From contig NZ_CP039249.1 of the NCBI RefSeq assembly GCF_004795835.1, positions 3,943,001-4,007,000 on the forward strand: a DNA stretch of 64,000 bases. The letters run 5' to 3'. Shown here piece after piece: positions 18,600 to 26,757 of this stretch (its first letter is position 1; the number at the start of each line of letters is the position of its first letter). A model generated the notes under the pieces. That model searched no databases, was not told the DNA's origin, and saw only the letters and a program-made list of their open reading frames with translations. The position numbers and the translations under genes are program-made. This DNA is from Sphingomonas sp. PAMC26645. GTDB taxonomy: Bacteria > Pseudomonadota > Alphaproteobacteria > Sphingomonadales > Sphingomonadaceae.

Positions 18600-19538
18600 A
18601 TGCGCGTGTTGGTGACGGGATTGGGCGACATCGCTCACAAGGGATATCTGCCGGTGCTGGCGGCCAACCCCGAACTGGAACTCCATCTGGCGACACGCGA
18701 TCAGCGGGTTCTCCGTGAAGCCGGACGTTCGTTCCGCGTGCCCCACCTCCATGCCAGCGTAGAGCGTGCATTGGAGGCGGCGACCTTCGACGCGGCTTTC
18801 ATCCACACCGCGACCGGTGCGCATCCGGCCCTCGTTCGCCTGTTGCTGGAGCGGCGTATCCCCACCTTCGTCGACAAACCGCTCGCCGACAATCTTGCCG
18901 AAACCCAAGAACTTCTGGCGCTGGCCGAACGCCAGGAAACCCTCCTGACAATTGGGTTCAACCGCCGGTTTGCCCCGGGCTACGCGGCGCTTCGTGGTAC
19001 CGGCGCGAGCTTGATCGTGATGGAAAAGCACCGTCACCGCCAGGCCGACAAGCCGCGCAAAGTGGTGTTCGACGACTTCATCCATGTCGTCGATACGCTG
19101 CTGTTTCTGGCGCCTGCCCCAGTGCAACGCCGCACCATCGAGACTCATGTCGAGCATGGACTGCTGAAGGCCGTGACGCTGATGCTGGCGGGCGACGGCT
19201 TTACGGCCATCGGCACGATGCACCGGGATAGCGGACTGGACGAGGAACGACTGGACGTGATCGGTAACGGCGTGCGGCAGTCGGTGCGGAACATGGCGGA
19301 ACTGGTGCGCTCGGCAGGCACGGAGTGCCACCACCGGCGTGGTGACTGGACCTCCGTCGGACGTCAGCGTGGTTTCGAAGCCATGTGTGCGGACTTTCTG
19401 ACGGCAGCACGCGCGGGCCGTACCACCCCGGCCGCAGACATTCTGGCGACACACGCGCTCTGCGAAGCCATCACCGCCCATGCAGATGCGCAAGCAACAC
19501 CCGACCGACCATCTTATACAAACATTTCAGCTAATTAG
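18600..19538 (+). CDS. Gfo/Idh/MocA-family oxidoreductase
   Basis: A 312-residue NAD(P)-dependent oxidoreductase. The N-terminal Rossmann fold begins VLVTGLGDIAHKGYLP, and the characteristic lysine motif is FVDKPLADN near residue 96 (EKP-type). A C-terminal alpha/beta domain carries HVVDTLLFLAP. Family members act on sugars, inositol or other cyclic compounds. The substrate is unknown, and there is no sugar operon around it. GGAGG lies 5 nt before the ATG. The gene stands alone, divergent from a DUF1311 gene. Confidence 0.88.
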   Translation: MRVLVTGLGDIAHKGYLPVLAANPELELHLATRDQRVLREAGRSFRVPHLHASVERALEAATFDAAFIHTATGAHPALVRLLLERRIPTFVDKPLADNLAETQELLALAERQETLLTIGFNRRFAPGYAALRGTGASLIVMEKHRHRQADKPRKVVFDDFIHVVDTLLFLAPAPVQRRTIETHVEHGLLKAVTLMLAGDGFTAIGTMHRDSGLDEERLDVIGNGVRQSVRNMAELVRSAGTECHHRRGDWTSVGRQRGFEAMCADFLTAARAGRTTPAADILATHALCEAITAHADAQATPDRPSYTNISAN

Positions 19539-19756
19539 AACATCATCCGAGACACTTGAGCAATACGCGTCAAGTATCTCAAAACCAAATCGGTTGGGTT
19601 TGAGCGTATAATTCTCCTCGTCGTAAGCAACCAGTCCGCATCGATAACCGATACAATTATCCGTCCGATCCGGACATGTTATCGTCAGGAACCCACTCGG
19701 TCGGGAATCGTTGGTGACCCGCAGCCGCAACGGCTGTTCCATGAGAAGAGTGACTT

Positions 19757-20014
19757 ATGATTAAAACATTGATTCTCGGCGCGTCCGCCGTCGCCATGAC
19801 TGCCCTGCCAGTTGCGGCCAGCGCTGCGCCTGTCGCCAATTCGGCACAGTCGCTCTCGGTCGCGTCGCCGGTTCGTGCAGGCACGTCGTCGAAGAAGGCA
19901 AGCAATCTCACGGGCGTGAGCATTGTTCCGCTGATCATCGGCGTCGGCATCGTCGCTGGTGTGACGTACCTGATCGTCGACCATGAAGACGACAACAACT
20001 CCGACAGCAACTAA
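19757..20014 (+). CDS. Small signal-anchored membrane protein
   Basis: An 85-residue protein with a signal peptide (MIKTLILGASAVAMTALPVA, likely cleaved after ASA), a serine-rich linker, one C-terminal transmembrane helix (VSIVPLIIGVGIVAGVTYLIV) and an acidic tail DHEDDNNSDSN. I recall similar short proteins in sphingomonads but know of no assigned function. It is a monocistronic gene with its own terminator. Confidence 0.72.
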   Translation: MIKTLILGASAVAMTALPVAASAAPVANSAQSLSVASPVRAGTSSKKASNLTGVSIVPLIIGVGIVAGVTYLIVDHEDDNNSDSN

Positions 20015-20017
20015 GTG

Positions 20018-20047
20018 AAATGGGTCGGGTAACACCGGCCCATTTTT
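20018..20047 (+). terminator. Rho-independent terminator
   Basis: AAATGGG/CGG pairs with CCG/CCCATTT around a short loop, with T residues continuing after the stem. It follows the small membrane protein stop directly. Confidence 0.8.
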
Positions 20048-20092
20048 CTATCGAACAGATTGCCGCGGATCGACCCGCATCGAGGCGAACCG

Positions 20093-20512
20093 ATGACCCG
20101 CGCATGGCTTCTCCTGACGCTGCTGGCATCGCCCGCCGACCTCGCCGCAATGCCGTCGGCCGATCCTACCGGCGCCAGCTTGGCGCGTTGCCTGGAGCGC
20201 GAGGCCAACGCGTCCACCGCGGGCCAGACCGAATGCGAGACCAAAGCGCTGCGCGACTATGATCGGCGCATGAACCTTGCGTACGCGGCCCTGCTGCGGC
20301 GGCTCCCTGCCCCGGCAGCGCAATCCCTGCGCCAATCGCAAAGGGCCTGGATCATCTTCCGGGATGCCGAGGACAGGGCGCGAAATGCCCTCTACGCCAC
20401 CCGCCGCGGCACGATGTACGTTCCGATGGAGGCGGCCGCCGGGACAATCCTGACGCGAGACCGCGCGCTGCAACTGGAAGGCTATGCGCGCATACTCTCG
20501 ATCGAGCGCTGA
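20093..20512 (+). CDS. DUF1311/LprI-like secreted protein (second copy)
   Basis: A 139-residue protein with a signal peptide (MTRAWLLLTLLASPADLAA), cysteines in LARCLERE and TECETKAL, and the DUF1311 signature SLRQSQRAWIIFRDAEDR. I chose the ATG giving MTRAW because it starts the hydrophobic leader; an upstream in-frame ATG adds a hydrophilic MPRIDPHRGEP. It is paralogous to the protein at 18100-18453, with the same helix motif but different flanks. Function is uncertain; LprI family proteins can inhibit lysozyme. Confidence 0.8.
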   Translation: MTRAWLLLTLLASPADLAAMPSADPTGASLARCLEREANASTAGQTECETKALRDYDRRMNLAYAALLRRLPAPAAQSLRQSQRAWIIFRDAEDRARNALYATRRGTMYVPMEAAAGTILTRDRALQLEGYARILSIER

Positions 20513-20524
20513 CCGTCCGATCGC

Positions 20525-21433
20525 TTAACTGGCCAGTCGGGCGACGAGAAAGTCGACGAACACGCGCACGCGCGCCGGCGTGTTCGTGCCGCCGACGAAC
20601 ACCGCGTGGATCTGCTCGACATCGCCTGGATTGAAGTCCTCCAGTACCGGCACGAGCCGTCTCGCGGCGATGTCGTCGACGACGCTGAACGCGCCGACAC
20701 GCGCGATCCCGACGGCTGCACACGCAAGCTGACCCAGCGTTTCGCCGTTGTTCGCCTCGATATTGCCCCTCACCGACAACGCGATGTCCTGCCCATCGCG
20801 GCGGAATGGCCAAACAGGTTCGACGCGTCGAAAGTTGAAGTTGAGGCAATTATGCGCGTGCAGGTCTTCGGGGACCGTCGGCGTCCCGCACCGTGCGAGA
20901 TAGTCGGGCGCCGCGACGATGACGCGGCCGCTTTCGCCAAGTTTGCGCGCGGTCAGCAGGCTGTCGGCCAGCGGACCGAAGCGCACCGCGACGTCCGCCT
21001 GTCCGCCCGCGACATCGACCAGCGTATCGGTCAATGCGAAATCGACCAGGATATGCGGGTACGAACGCGCAAACTCGCCCAGCAACGGCACGATGCACAA
21101 CCGCCCATGCGATAGCGCGGCGCTGATCCGCAGCCGCCCGCGCGGCGCGCCCTGATCCGCGATCTGCTGTTCCGCGTCGTCCAGGTCGGCGAGTATCCGC
21201 CGCGCGGTCTGCAGATAGACCTGCCCCTCGACGGTCGGCGTCAGGGCCCGCGTCGAGCGTAGCAGCAACCGCACGCCAAGCCGTGTCTCGATCCGGTCGA
21301 TCGACCGCGCCACCGCCGATGGCGTCAGCCCCAGCGCGCGCCCAGCAGCCGAGAAACTGCCCTCGCGCATCACCGTCGCGAAGATCTCCAGCGCACGGGC
21401 CCGGTCGGCGCCTATCCCGATCTTTGCGTCCAC
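20525..21433 (-). CDS. LysR-family transcriptional regulator
   Basis: A 302-residue LysR protein. The winged helix-turn-helix is at about 10-68 (ALEIFATVMREGSFSAAGRA, then LTPSAVARSIDRIETRLGVRL), and the effector-binding domain at about 95-300. It resembles the CrgA/AaeR-like clade often found beside aldo/keto reductase and SDR genes. It is divergent from an aldo/keto reductase gene with an 87-bp gap, so it probably regulates the three-gene unit AKR-MFS-SDR. Confidence 0.92.
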   Translation of the reverse strand: MDAKIGIGADRARALEIFATVMREGSFSAAGRALGLTPSAVARSIDRIETRLGVRLLLRSTRALTPTVEGQVYLQTARRILADLDDAEQQIADQGAPRGRLRISAALSHGRLCIVPLLGEFARSYPHILVDFALTDTLVDVAGGQADVAVRFGPLADSLLTARKLGESGRVIVAAPDYLARCGTPTVPEDLHAHNCLNFNFRRVEPVWPFRRDGQDIALSVRGNIEANNGETLGQLACAAVGIARVGAFSVVDDIAARRLVPVLEDFNPGDVEQIHAVFVGGTNTPARVRVFVDFLVARLAS

Positions 21434-21520
21434 GTCACAAATCCTTCGCCGTCACATCGTCTAATAAGGGGGCACCACACCGTCCATCTATGCACCAACG
21501 CGAACATCGGGGATACGCAC

Positions 21521-22555
21521 ATGGACTATCGGCAATTGGGATCATCGGGCTTGCGCGTTCCCGTGTTGAGCTTCGGCACCGCGACCTTCGGCGGCACGGG
21601 GCCGTTGTTCGGCGCGTGGGGACGCAGCGACGAGACCGAAGCCCGGCGGCTGGTCGATGTCTGCCTGGAGGCGGGCGTGACATTGTTCGACACCGCCGAC
21701 GTCTATTCCAACGGTGCCTCGGAGTCCGTGCTCGGCGCGGCGATCAGGGGGCGGCGCGACCGGGTGTTGATCTCGACCAAGACCGGCCTCCCGATGGGTG
21801 ACGGCCCGCAGGACTGGGGCGCGTCCCGGTCGCGACTGATCCGCGCGGTCGAGGATTCGTTGCGGCGGTTAGGGACCGATTACATCGACCTGCTCCAGCT
21901 TCACGCCTTCGATGCATCGACCCCGACGGAGGAGGTGATGGGCACGCTCGACATGCTGATCGCTGCGGGCAAGATCCGCTATGCGGGCGTGTCCAACTAT
22001 CCCGGTTGGCAGGTGATGAAGGCGCAAGGCATCGCCGACCGCCACGGCTCGCCGCGGCTGGTCGCGCACCAGGTCTATTACTCGCTGATCGGTCGCGCGT
22101 ATGAGGCGGACCTGATGCCGGTCGGCGCGGACCAGGGGGTCGGCGCGCTGGTGTGGAGTCCGCTTGGCTGGGGTCGCCTGACCGGCAAGATCGGGCGCGA
22201 CCGGCCGATCCCCGCGGGCAGCCGCCTGCACGACACCGAACAGTTCGCACCGCCGGTCGAGGCCGAGCACCTCTACCGCGTGATCGACGCGCTCGAGGCG
22301 GTCGCGGCGGAGACGGGCAAGACGGTGCCGCAGGTCGCGATCAACTGGCTGTTGCGCCGCCCGACCGTATCGTCCGTCATCATCGGCGCACGTAACGAAG
22401 CCCAGTTGCGCGACAATCTAGGGGCGGTCGGCTGGGAACTGACGGCCGCACAGGTCGCTGTGCTCGATACGGCCAGCGATGTGCTGCCGCCCTACCCCCA
22501 TACGCCCTATCGCCAGCAAGAGGGTTTCGCCCGGCTGAACCCTGCGCTGGTCTGA
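21521..22555 (+). CDS. Aldo/keto reductase
   Basis: A 344-residue (beta/alpha)8 NADPH-dependent reductase. The catalytic Asp and Tyr are in FDTADVYSNGASE, the Lys in LISTKTGLP, and the His in LLQLHAFD. The cofactor-binding end is VSSVIIGARNEAQLRDN. It reduces aldehydes or ketones; the substrate is unknown. It is first of a probable operon with an MFS transporter 11 nt downstream and an SDR further on, behind a divergent LysR gene. A detoxification or quinone/aldehyde stress role is plausible but inferred. Confidence 0.92.
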   Translation: MDYRQLGSSGLRVPVLSFGTATFGGTGPLFGAWGRSDETEARRLVDVCLEAGVTLFDTADVYSNGASESVLGAAIRGRRDRVLISTKTGLPMGDGPQDWGASRSRLIRAVEDSLRRLGTDYIDLLQLHAFDASTPTEEVMGTLDMLIAAGKIRYAGVSNYPGWQVMKAQGIADRHGSPRLVAHQVYYSLIGRAYEADLMPVGADQGVGALVWSPLGWGRLTGKIGRDRPIPAGSRLHDTEQFAPPVEAEHLYRVIDALEAVAAETGKTVPQVAINWLLRRPTVSSVIIGARNEAQLRDNLGAVGWELTAAQVAVLDTASDVLPPYPHTPYRQQEGFARLNPALV

Positions 22556-22566
22556 GGAATGACATC

Positions 22567-23760
22567 ATGAAACTCAATCCCGGCCTGCTGGCCCTCGCCG
22601 TCGGCGCGTTCGGCATCGGCGTGACCGAATTCGCGCCGATGGGGCTGCTTCCGGTCATCGCGACCGATCTCGGCGTGTCGATCCCGACCGCGGGATTGCT
22701 GATCAGCGCCTATGCGCTCGGCGTCGTCATTGGTGCGCCATTGATGACGTTGACCACCGGGCGGGTGCCGCGGCGGACGTTGCTGATCGCACTTGCCGGC
22801 ATCTTCACCATCGGCAACCTGCTCGCGGCGGTATCGACCGGCTACGGCATGCTGATGGCCGCGCGGATCCTGACCTCGTTCAACCACGGCGCGTTCTTCG
22901 GCGTCGGGTCGATCGTCGCGGCCAGCCTCGTGCCGGCGGAACGACGCGCGGGCGCGGTGGCGGCGATGTTCATGGGGCTGACGATCGCGAACGTCGTCGG
23001 CGTGCCGCTCGCGACCTGGGCAGGCGACCATCTCGGCTGGCGCGCGTCGTTCTGGGGCATATCGGCGCTCGGCGTGGCGACGATGGCGGCGCTGCGGCTG
23101 ACGCTGCCGGCTTTGCCTGCGCCCGAGGGCAGCGATGCGATGGCGGAACTGCGCGTACTGACACGGGGCCCCGTGCTCGGCGCGCTGGGCCTGACCGTGG
23201 TGGGCGCGAGCGCGATGTTCACCGTGTTCACCTACATCACGCCGATCTTGCGCGAAGTGACCCACGCCTCGCTCGGCTACATCACCGCGATGCTGGTGAC
23301 CTACGGCCTGGGGCTGACGCTCGGCAACTGGCTCGGCGGCCGTTTCGCCGATCGCTCGGTCGACCGGACGTTGATCGTCACGCTCGCCTCCCTGACGGCA
23401 ATCTTGATCGTGTTCGCACTGCTGATGCCGTTCAAGATTCCGACCGCGATCCTCATCTTCCTCTGGGGTATCGCGAGTTTCGCGCTCGTTCCGCCGCTGC
23501 AGATCCGCGTGATGCATGCCGCGGCGGACGCGCCCAACCTTGCATCCGCCATGAACATCGGCGCGTTCAATCTGGGCAACGCGATCGGCGCGGCGGTCGG
23601 CGGTGGCGTGATCGCGGCAGGGTTCGGGTATCCGGCGGTGGCGATGGCGGGTGCCGTCTCGTCGGCTCTTGGGCTGATCGCGGTCGTCGTCAGCGTTCGT
23701 AGGGTTGCCACGCGCGGTCGCCGCCATCCTGCGTCGGTGGGCACGGTCGAGGCTATGTAG
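22567..23760 (+). CDS. MFS transporter, AraJ/sugar-efflux type
   Basis: A 397-residue, 12-helix major facilitator. It opens with LAVGAFGIGVTEFAPMGLLP, the start pattern of the DHA1 AraJ/YdhP-like efflux group, and has the loop motif TTGRVPRRTLLIAL between helices 2 and 3. It probably exports small molecules; the substrate is unknown. It begins 11 nt after the aldo/keto reductase stop, so the two are likely co-transcribed. Confidence 0.92.
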   Translation: MKLNPGLLALAVGAFGIGVTEFAPMGLLPVIATDLGVSIPTAGLLISAYALGVVIGAPLMTLTTGRVPRRTLLIALAGIFTIGNLLAAVSTGYGMLMAARILTSFNHGAFFGVGSIVAASLVPAERRAGAVAAMFMGLTIANVVGVPLATWAGDHLGWRASFWGISALGVATMAALRLTLPALPAPEGSDAMAELRVLTRGPVLGALGLTVVGASAMFTVFTYITPILREVTHASLGYITAMLVTYGLGLTLGNWLGGRFADRSVDRTLIVTLASLTAILIVFALLMPFKIPTAILIFLWGIASFALVPPLQIRVMHAAADAPNLASAMNIGAFNLGNAIGAAVGGGVIAAGFGYPAVAMAGAVSSALGLIAVVVSVRRVATRGRRHPASVGTVEAM

Positions 23761-23835
23761 AGGCCGACCCCTGATCGATGGGGACCGAACGCGCATCGCC
23801 TGCGTTGTACGGCCGCTATCATCAGGAGACGCACC

Positions 23836-24603
23836 ATGAACCCGACCGGCAACACTATCCTCATCACCGGCGGCGGGTCGGGTATTGGCGCCGCGCTGGC
23901 GCAGCGTCTCCACGATGCGGGCAACGCGGTGATCGTTGCCGGCCGACGTCAGGAAGCGCTCGACGAGGCGATCGCAGGGCGCGAGAACATGAGTGCGATC
24001 ACGCTCGACATCGACGACCCCGCCGCGATCGAGGACTTTGCCAAGCGCGTCGTCTCCGAACATCCCGCGCTCAACGTGCTGGTCAACAATGCCGGCATCA
24101 TGAAGCTGGAGGACGCCGCGACCCGCCGTGATCTGACCGACGCGGAGGCGACGATCGTCACCAATCTGCTGGGTCCGATTCGGCTGACCAACGCGCTGGT
24201 CGATCATCTTGCAGCGCAATCCGGTGGCACGATCGTCAACCTGACGTCCGGGCTCGCCTATGTCCCGCTGACCGCCGCCCCCACGTATTCGGCGACCAAG
24301 GCGGCGATCCATTCCTACACCGTGTCCCTGCGTCGCGTCCTGGAGGGCAAGGTCGAGGTGATCGAGATCGCACCCCCCGGCGTGCAGACCGGCCTTACCC
24401 CCGGGCAGGAAACACGTCCCGGCTATATGCCGCTGGAGGCGTTTGCGGATGAGGTCATGACGCTCTGGACGCAGCAGCCGACGCCAAACGAGATACTCGT
24501 CGAACGTGTTCGGCCGTTGCGCAATGCAGAAGCCGATCATCGCTTTCCGGAAGCCGTCGTGCAGTTGAACGAGATGGCCGAACGCGCGCGCCGCGGGGGC
24601 TGA
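23836..24603 (+). CDS. Short-chain dehydrogenase/reductase, DltE-like
   Basis: A 255-residue SDR with the cofactor motif ITGGGSGIGAALAQRL at about 10-25, NNAGIM at about 89-94, and the catalytic Ser plus YxxxK in TYSATKAAIHSYT. The family subgroup (DltE/YdfG-like) is often in LysR-controlled reductase clusters. It is last in the AKR-MFS-SDR set, 75 nt after the transporter, and is followed by a strong hairpin. The substrate is unknown. Confidence 0.9.
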   Translation: MNPTGNTILITGGGSGIGAALAQRLHDAGNAVIVAGRRQEALDEAIAGRENMSAITLDIDDPAAIEDFAKRVVSEHPALNVLVNNAGIMKLEDAATRRDLTDAEATIVTNLLGPIRLTNALVDHLAAQSGGTIVNLTSGLAYVPLTAAPTYSATKAAIHSYTVSLRRVLEGKVEVIEIAPPGVQTGLTPGQETRPGYMPLEAFADEVMTLWTQQPTPNEILVERVRPLRNAEADHRFPEAVVQLNEMAERARRGG

Positions 24604-24609
24604 TCGCTG

Positions 24610-24650
24610 GTGCCTCGACGTACGAAACGTCGAGGCACTACCCGCCTTTT
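24610..24650 (+). terminator. Rho-independent terminator
   Basis: A 12-bp perfect stem (GTGCCTCGACGT with ACGTCGAGGCAC, 5-nt loop) is followed eight nt later by TTTT. It closes the AKR-MFS-SDR unit. Confidence 0.75.
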
Positions 24651-24708
24651 CTGCTAACTATTCTCAGTAGCCTTGATCTGCCTGTCGCGAGCCGATAGGC
24701 GGACGACT

Positions 24709-25365
24709 GTGAACGCCTCCCAAACTTCCCCGTCGCCCGCGACGATCGCCAAGCGCAAACGCAAGTGGCGAAGCTGGTGGCTCAAGCAATTGCACAGCTG
24801 GCACTGGATCAGCGCGGCGCTGTCGCTGACCGCGATGCTGCTGTTCGCGATCACCGGCATCACGCTGAACCATGCGGCGACGATCGGTGCCAAACCGGTC
24901 GTCGTGGAGAAAAGCGGCACGTTACCGAGGTCGCTGCTTCACATGCTGAGCGCGCCGCATACCGCCGACGCGCCGCTCCCCGTTCCCGTCGCCAAGGCGG
25001 TCGCGAACGCGGTCGGGCTCGATCCCGCCGGCAAGCCCGTCGAATGGTCCGATAGCGACGCCTATGTCGCGCTGCCGCGACCCGGCGGCGACGGCTGGGT
25101 CAGCATCGCGCGCGCGACCGGCGCGATCACCGCGGAAACCACCGATCGCGGCTGGATCTCGTACCTGAACGACCTGCACAAGGGTCGCAACGCGGGCGCG
25201 GCGTGGTTCTGGTTCATCGACGTCTTCGCAGGGGCGTGCATCCTCTTCACGCTCACCGGGCTCCTGCTGCTGCAACTCCACGCGCGGCACCGGCCCTCGA
25301 CCTGGCCGATCGTCGCCGCCGGGCTCGCGCTCCCGGTCTTGCTCGCCATCCTGTTCATCCATTGA
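24709..25365 (+). CDS. PepSY-domain membrane protein
   Basis: About 218 residues. TM1 in LHSWHWISAALSLTAMLLFA carries paired His residues. A periplasmic PepSY-like domain spans about 70-145. TM2 (AWFWFIDVFAGACILFTLTG) and TM3 (IVAAGLALPVLLAILFI) follow. His residues in the helices and in NDLHKGRN could bind haem, as proposed for PepSY electron carriers. The start is GTG; an upstream TTG is possible. It opens an operon with DUF2271, DUF4198 and ApbE genes. It would pass electrons from the membrane to a flavinylated periplasmic partner (inference). Confidence 0.85.
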   Translation: MNASQTSPSPATIAKRKRKWRSWWLKQLHSWHWISAALSLTAMLLFAITGITLNHAATIGAKPVVVEKSGTLPRSLLHMLSAPHTADAPLPVPVAKAVANAVGLDPAGKPVEWSDSDAYVALPRPGGDGWVSIARATGAITAETTDRGWISYLNDLHKGRNAGAAWFWFIDVFAGACILFTLTGLLLLQLHARHRPSTWPIVAAGLALPVLLAILFIH

Positions 25366-25376
25366 GGGGTTTCGCC

Positions 25377-25871
25377 ATGCGTCCTACCGCGTTTCTGTTG
25401 CTCGGCGGGGCGATCACCGCGCCTGCCCTGTTGTCGCCTGCGATTGCAGCGCCGCCTGGTGCCGTGACGATCACGATCCCGCGGCTCGACGTCGCGGAAT
25501 ATCATCGCCCCTATGTCGCGGTGTGGCTGGAGCCGGTCGGCGGGGGCGCGCCGCGGACGCTAGCGGTCTGGTACGACCTCAAGAAGCGAGGCAACGATCC
25601 CGGTACCAAATGGCTCGCGGACCTGCGCGCATGGTGGCGCAAGGGCGGCCGCAGCATGACGATGCCCGCCGACGGCGTCAGCGGCGCGACGCGGACGCCG
25701 GGCCAGTACACCATCCCCCTGCCCGCCGACGTCAAACCCGGCCAGTATGTCCTCAACGTCGAGGCTGCGCGCGAGACCGGCGGTCGCGAACTCGTCTCCG
25801 TACCGCTTACCGCCGGAGCCCGCACCACGGGCAAGACCGAGCTCGGCGCCGTCGCCATCTCCGCCCGCTAA
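25377..25871 (+). CDS. DUF2271 periplasmic protein with an ApbE flavinylation motif
   Basis: A 164-residue secreted protein with a signal peptide cleaved near PAIAA-PPG. DUF2271 features include a Tyr/Trp-rich strand region (EYHRPYVAVWLEP, TLAVWYDLKKRG) and the segment PADGVSGATRTPG. Residues 99-105, DGVSGAT, match the Dxx[S/T]GA[S/T] motif where ApbE attaches FMN, so Thr105 is the predicted acceptor. An ApbE gene lies two genes downstream. It probably acts as a covalent flavoprotein exchanging electrons with the neighbouring PepSY protein. GAGG precedes the ATG at normal distance. Confidence 0.88.
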   Translation: MRPTAFLLLGGAITAPALLSPAIAAPPGAVTITIPRLDVAEYHRPYVAVWLEPVGGGAPRTLAVWYDLKKRGNDPGTKWLADLRAWWRKGGRSMTMPADGVSGATRTPGQYTIPLPADVKPGQYVLNVEAARETGGRELVSVPLTAGARTTGKTELGAVAISAR

Positions 25872-25881
25872 GGATCACAGC

Positions 25882-26721
25882 ATGAAGCCTTTTGTCGCAC
25901 GCCTGATGGCCGCCGCCGCGCTGTTGTCGATCCCCGCCGCGCTGTCGGCGCACCGCATGTGGCTGTTGCCGTCGGCCACCGTGTTCTCGGGGACCGACGG
26001 CTGGGTGACGGTCGACGCCGCCGTCTCGAACGACCTGTTCTTCTTCGATCACCAGCCGCTCCGCCTCGACGGCATGAAGGTCTGGCAGCCCGACGGCAGC
26101 GAAGGCACGCTGCAGAACGGCGCGACCGGGCGCTATCGCTCGGTGTTCGACGTGAAGCTCGACAAGCCGGGCACCTGGAAGATCGGCACGCAGATGTCCG
26201 CCGTCATGGGCAGCTTCAAGGTCGATGGCGTCGAGAAGCGCCTCGGCGGTCGTCGTGGTCCGCCGCAGCCGAACGCCCCCGCCCCGCTGACCGTTGCCGA
26301 CATCCCCGCCAACGCGACCGACGTTAAGGTCACCGAGGTGTCGGGCCGCAACGAGATCTTCGTGACCGCGGGCGCGCCGACCACCACCGTCTTCAAGCCG
26401 ACCGGCAAGGGCCTCGAGTTCGCACCGATCACGCACCCCGACGAACTGGTCGCGGGCGAGACCGCGAAGTTCCGCTTCCTGGTCGACAGCAAGCCCGCTG
26501 CCGGCCTGAAGGTCACGGTGATCCCCGGCGGCAAGCGTTATCGCAACGACGAGGGCGCACGCGAGCTGACCACAGGCGCGGACGGCGTGTTGAGCGTTTC
26601 GTGGCCGACCGCGGGAATGTACTGGCTCAACGCGACGCTGACCGACGCCAAGGCGACCACGCCGCGCGCGACCGAGCGCCGGATGAGCTACGTCACGACG
26701 CTCGAAGTGCTCACGCCCTGA
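25882..26721 (+). CDS. DUF4198 periplasmic protein
   Basis: A 279-residue secreted protein with a signal peptide cleaved after ALSA, leaving HRMWLLPSATVF with its N-terminal histidine. Such an exposed His after cleavage is typical of DUF4198 proteins and could bind a metal such as copper or nickel. Two Ig-like beta domains follow, about 25-150 and 170-275. It starts 10 nt after the DUF2271 gene. The family is often beside TonB receptors and PepSY/DUF2271 genes, suggesting metal handling; no direct function is known to me. Confidence 0.85.
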   Translation: MKPFVARLMAAAALLSIPAALSAHRMWLLPSATVFSGTDGWVTVDAAVSNDLFFFDHQPLRLDGMKVWQPDGSEGTLQNGATGRYRSVFDVKLDKPGTWKIGTQMSAVMGSFKVDGVEKRLGGRRGPPQPNAPAPLTVADIPANATDVKVTEVSGRNEIFVTAGAPTTTVFKPTGKGLEFAPITHPDELVAGETAKFRFLVDSKPAAGLKVTVIPGGKRYRNDEGARELTTGADGVLSVSWPTAGMYWLNATLTDAKATTPRATERRMSYVTTLEVLTP

Positions 26722-26729
26722 TGCGTCCG

Positions 26730-26757
26730 TGAGTTTGGCGGCATGAGTTTGGCGGCA
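26730..26757. repeat. 14-bp tandem duplication at the apbE start
   Basis: TGAGTTTGGCGGCA occurs twice in direct succession immediately before and into the apbE ATG. The copies create two ATGs; only the second opens the long frame. Confidence 0.9.

Noticed and set aside
19527..19742. A 71-codon minus-strand frame with four cysteines
   Set aside because: It overlaps the end of the Gfo/Idh gene, lies in an AT-richer promoter region, has no ribosome site and matches no family I know.
22507..24540. A 677-codon minus-strand frame opposite the MFS and SDR genes
   Set aside because: Composition (Arg/His/Asp/Gln-rich, no hydrophobic core) marks it as a shadow of the real coding strand.
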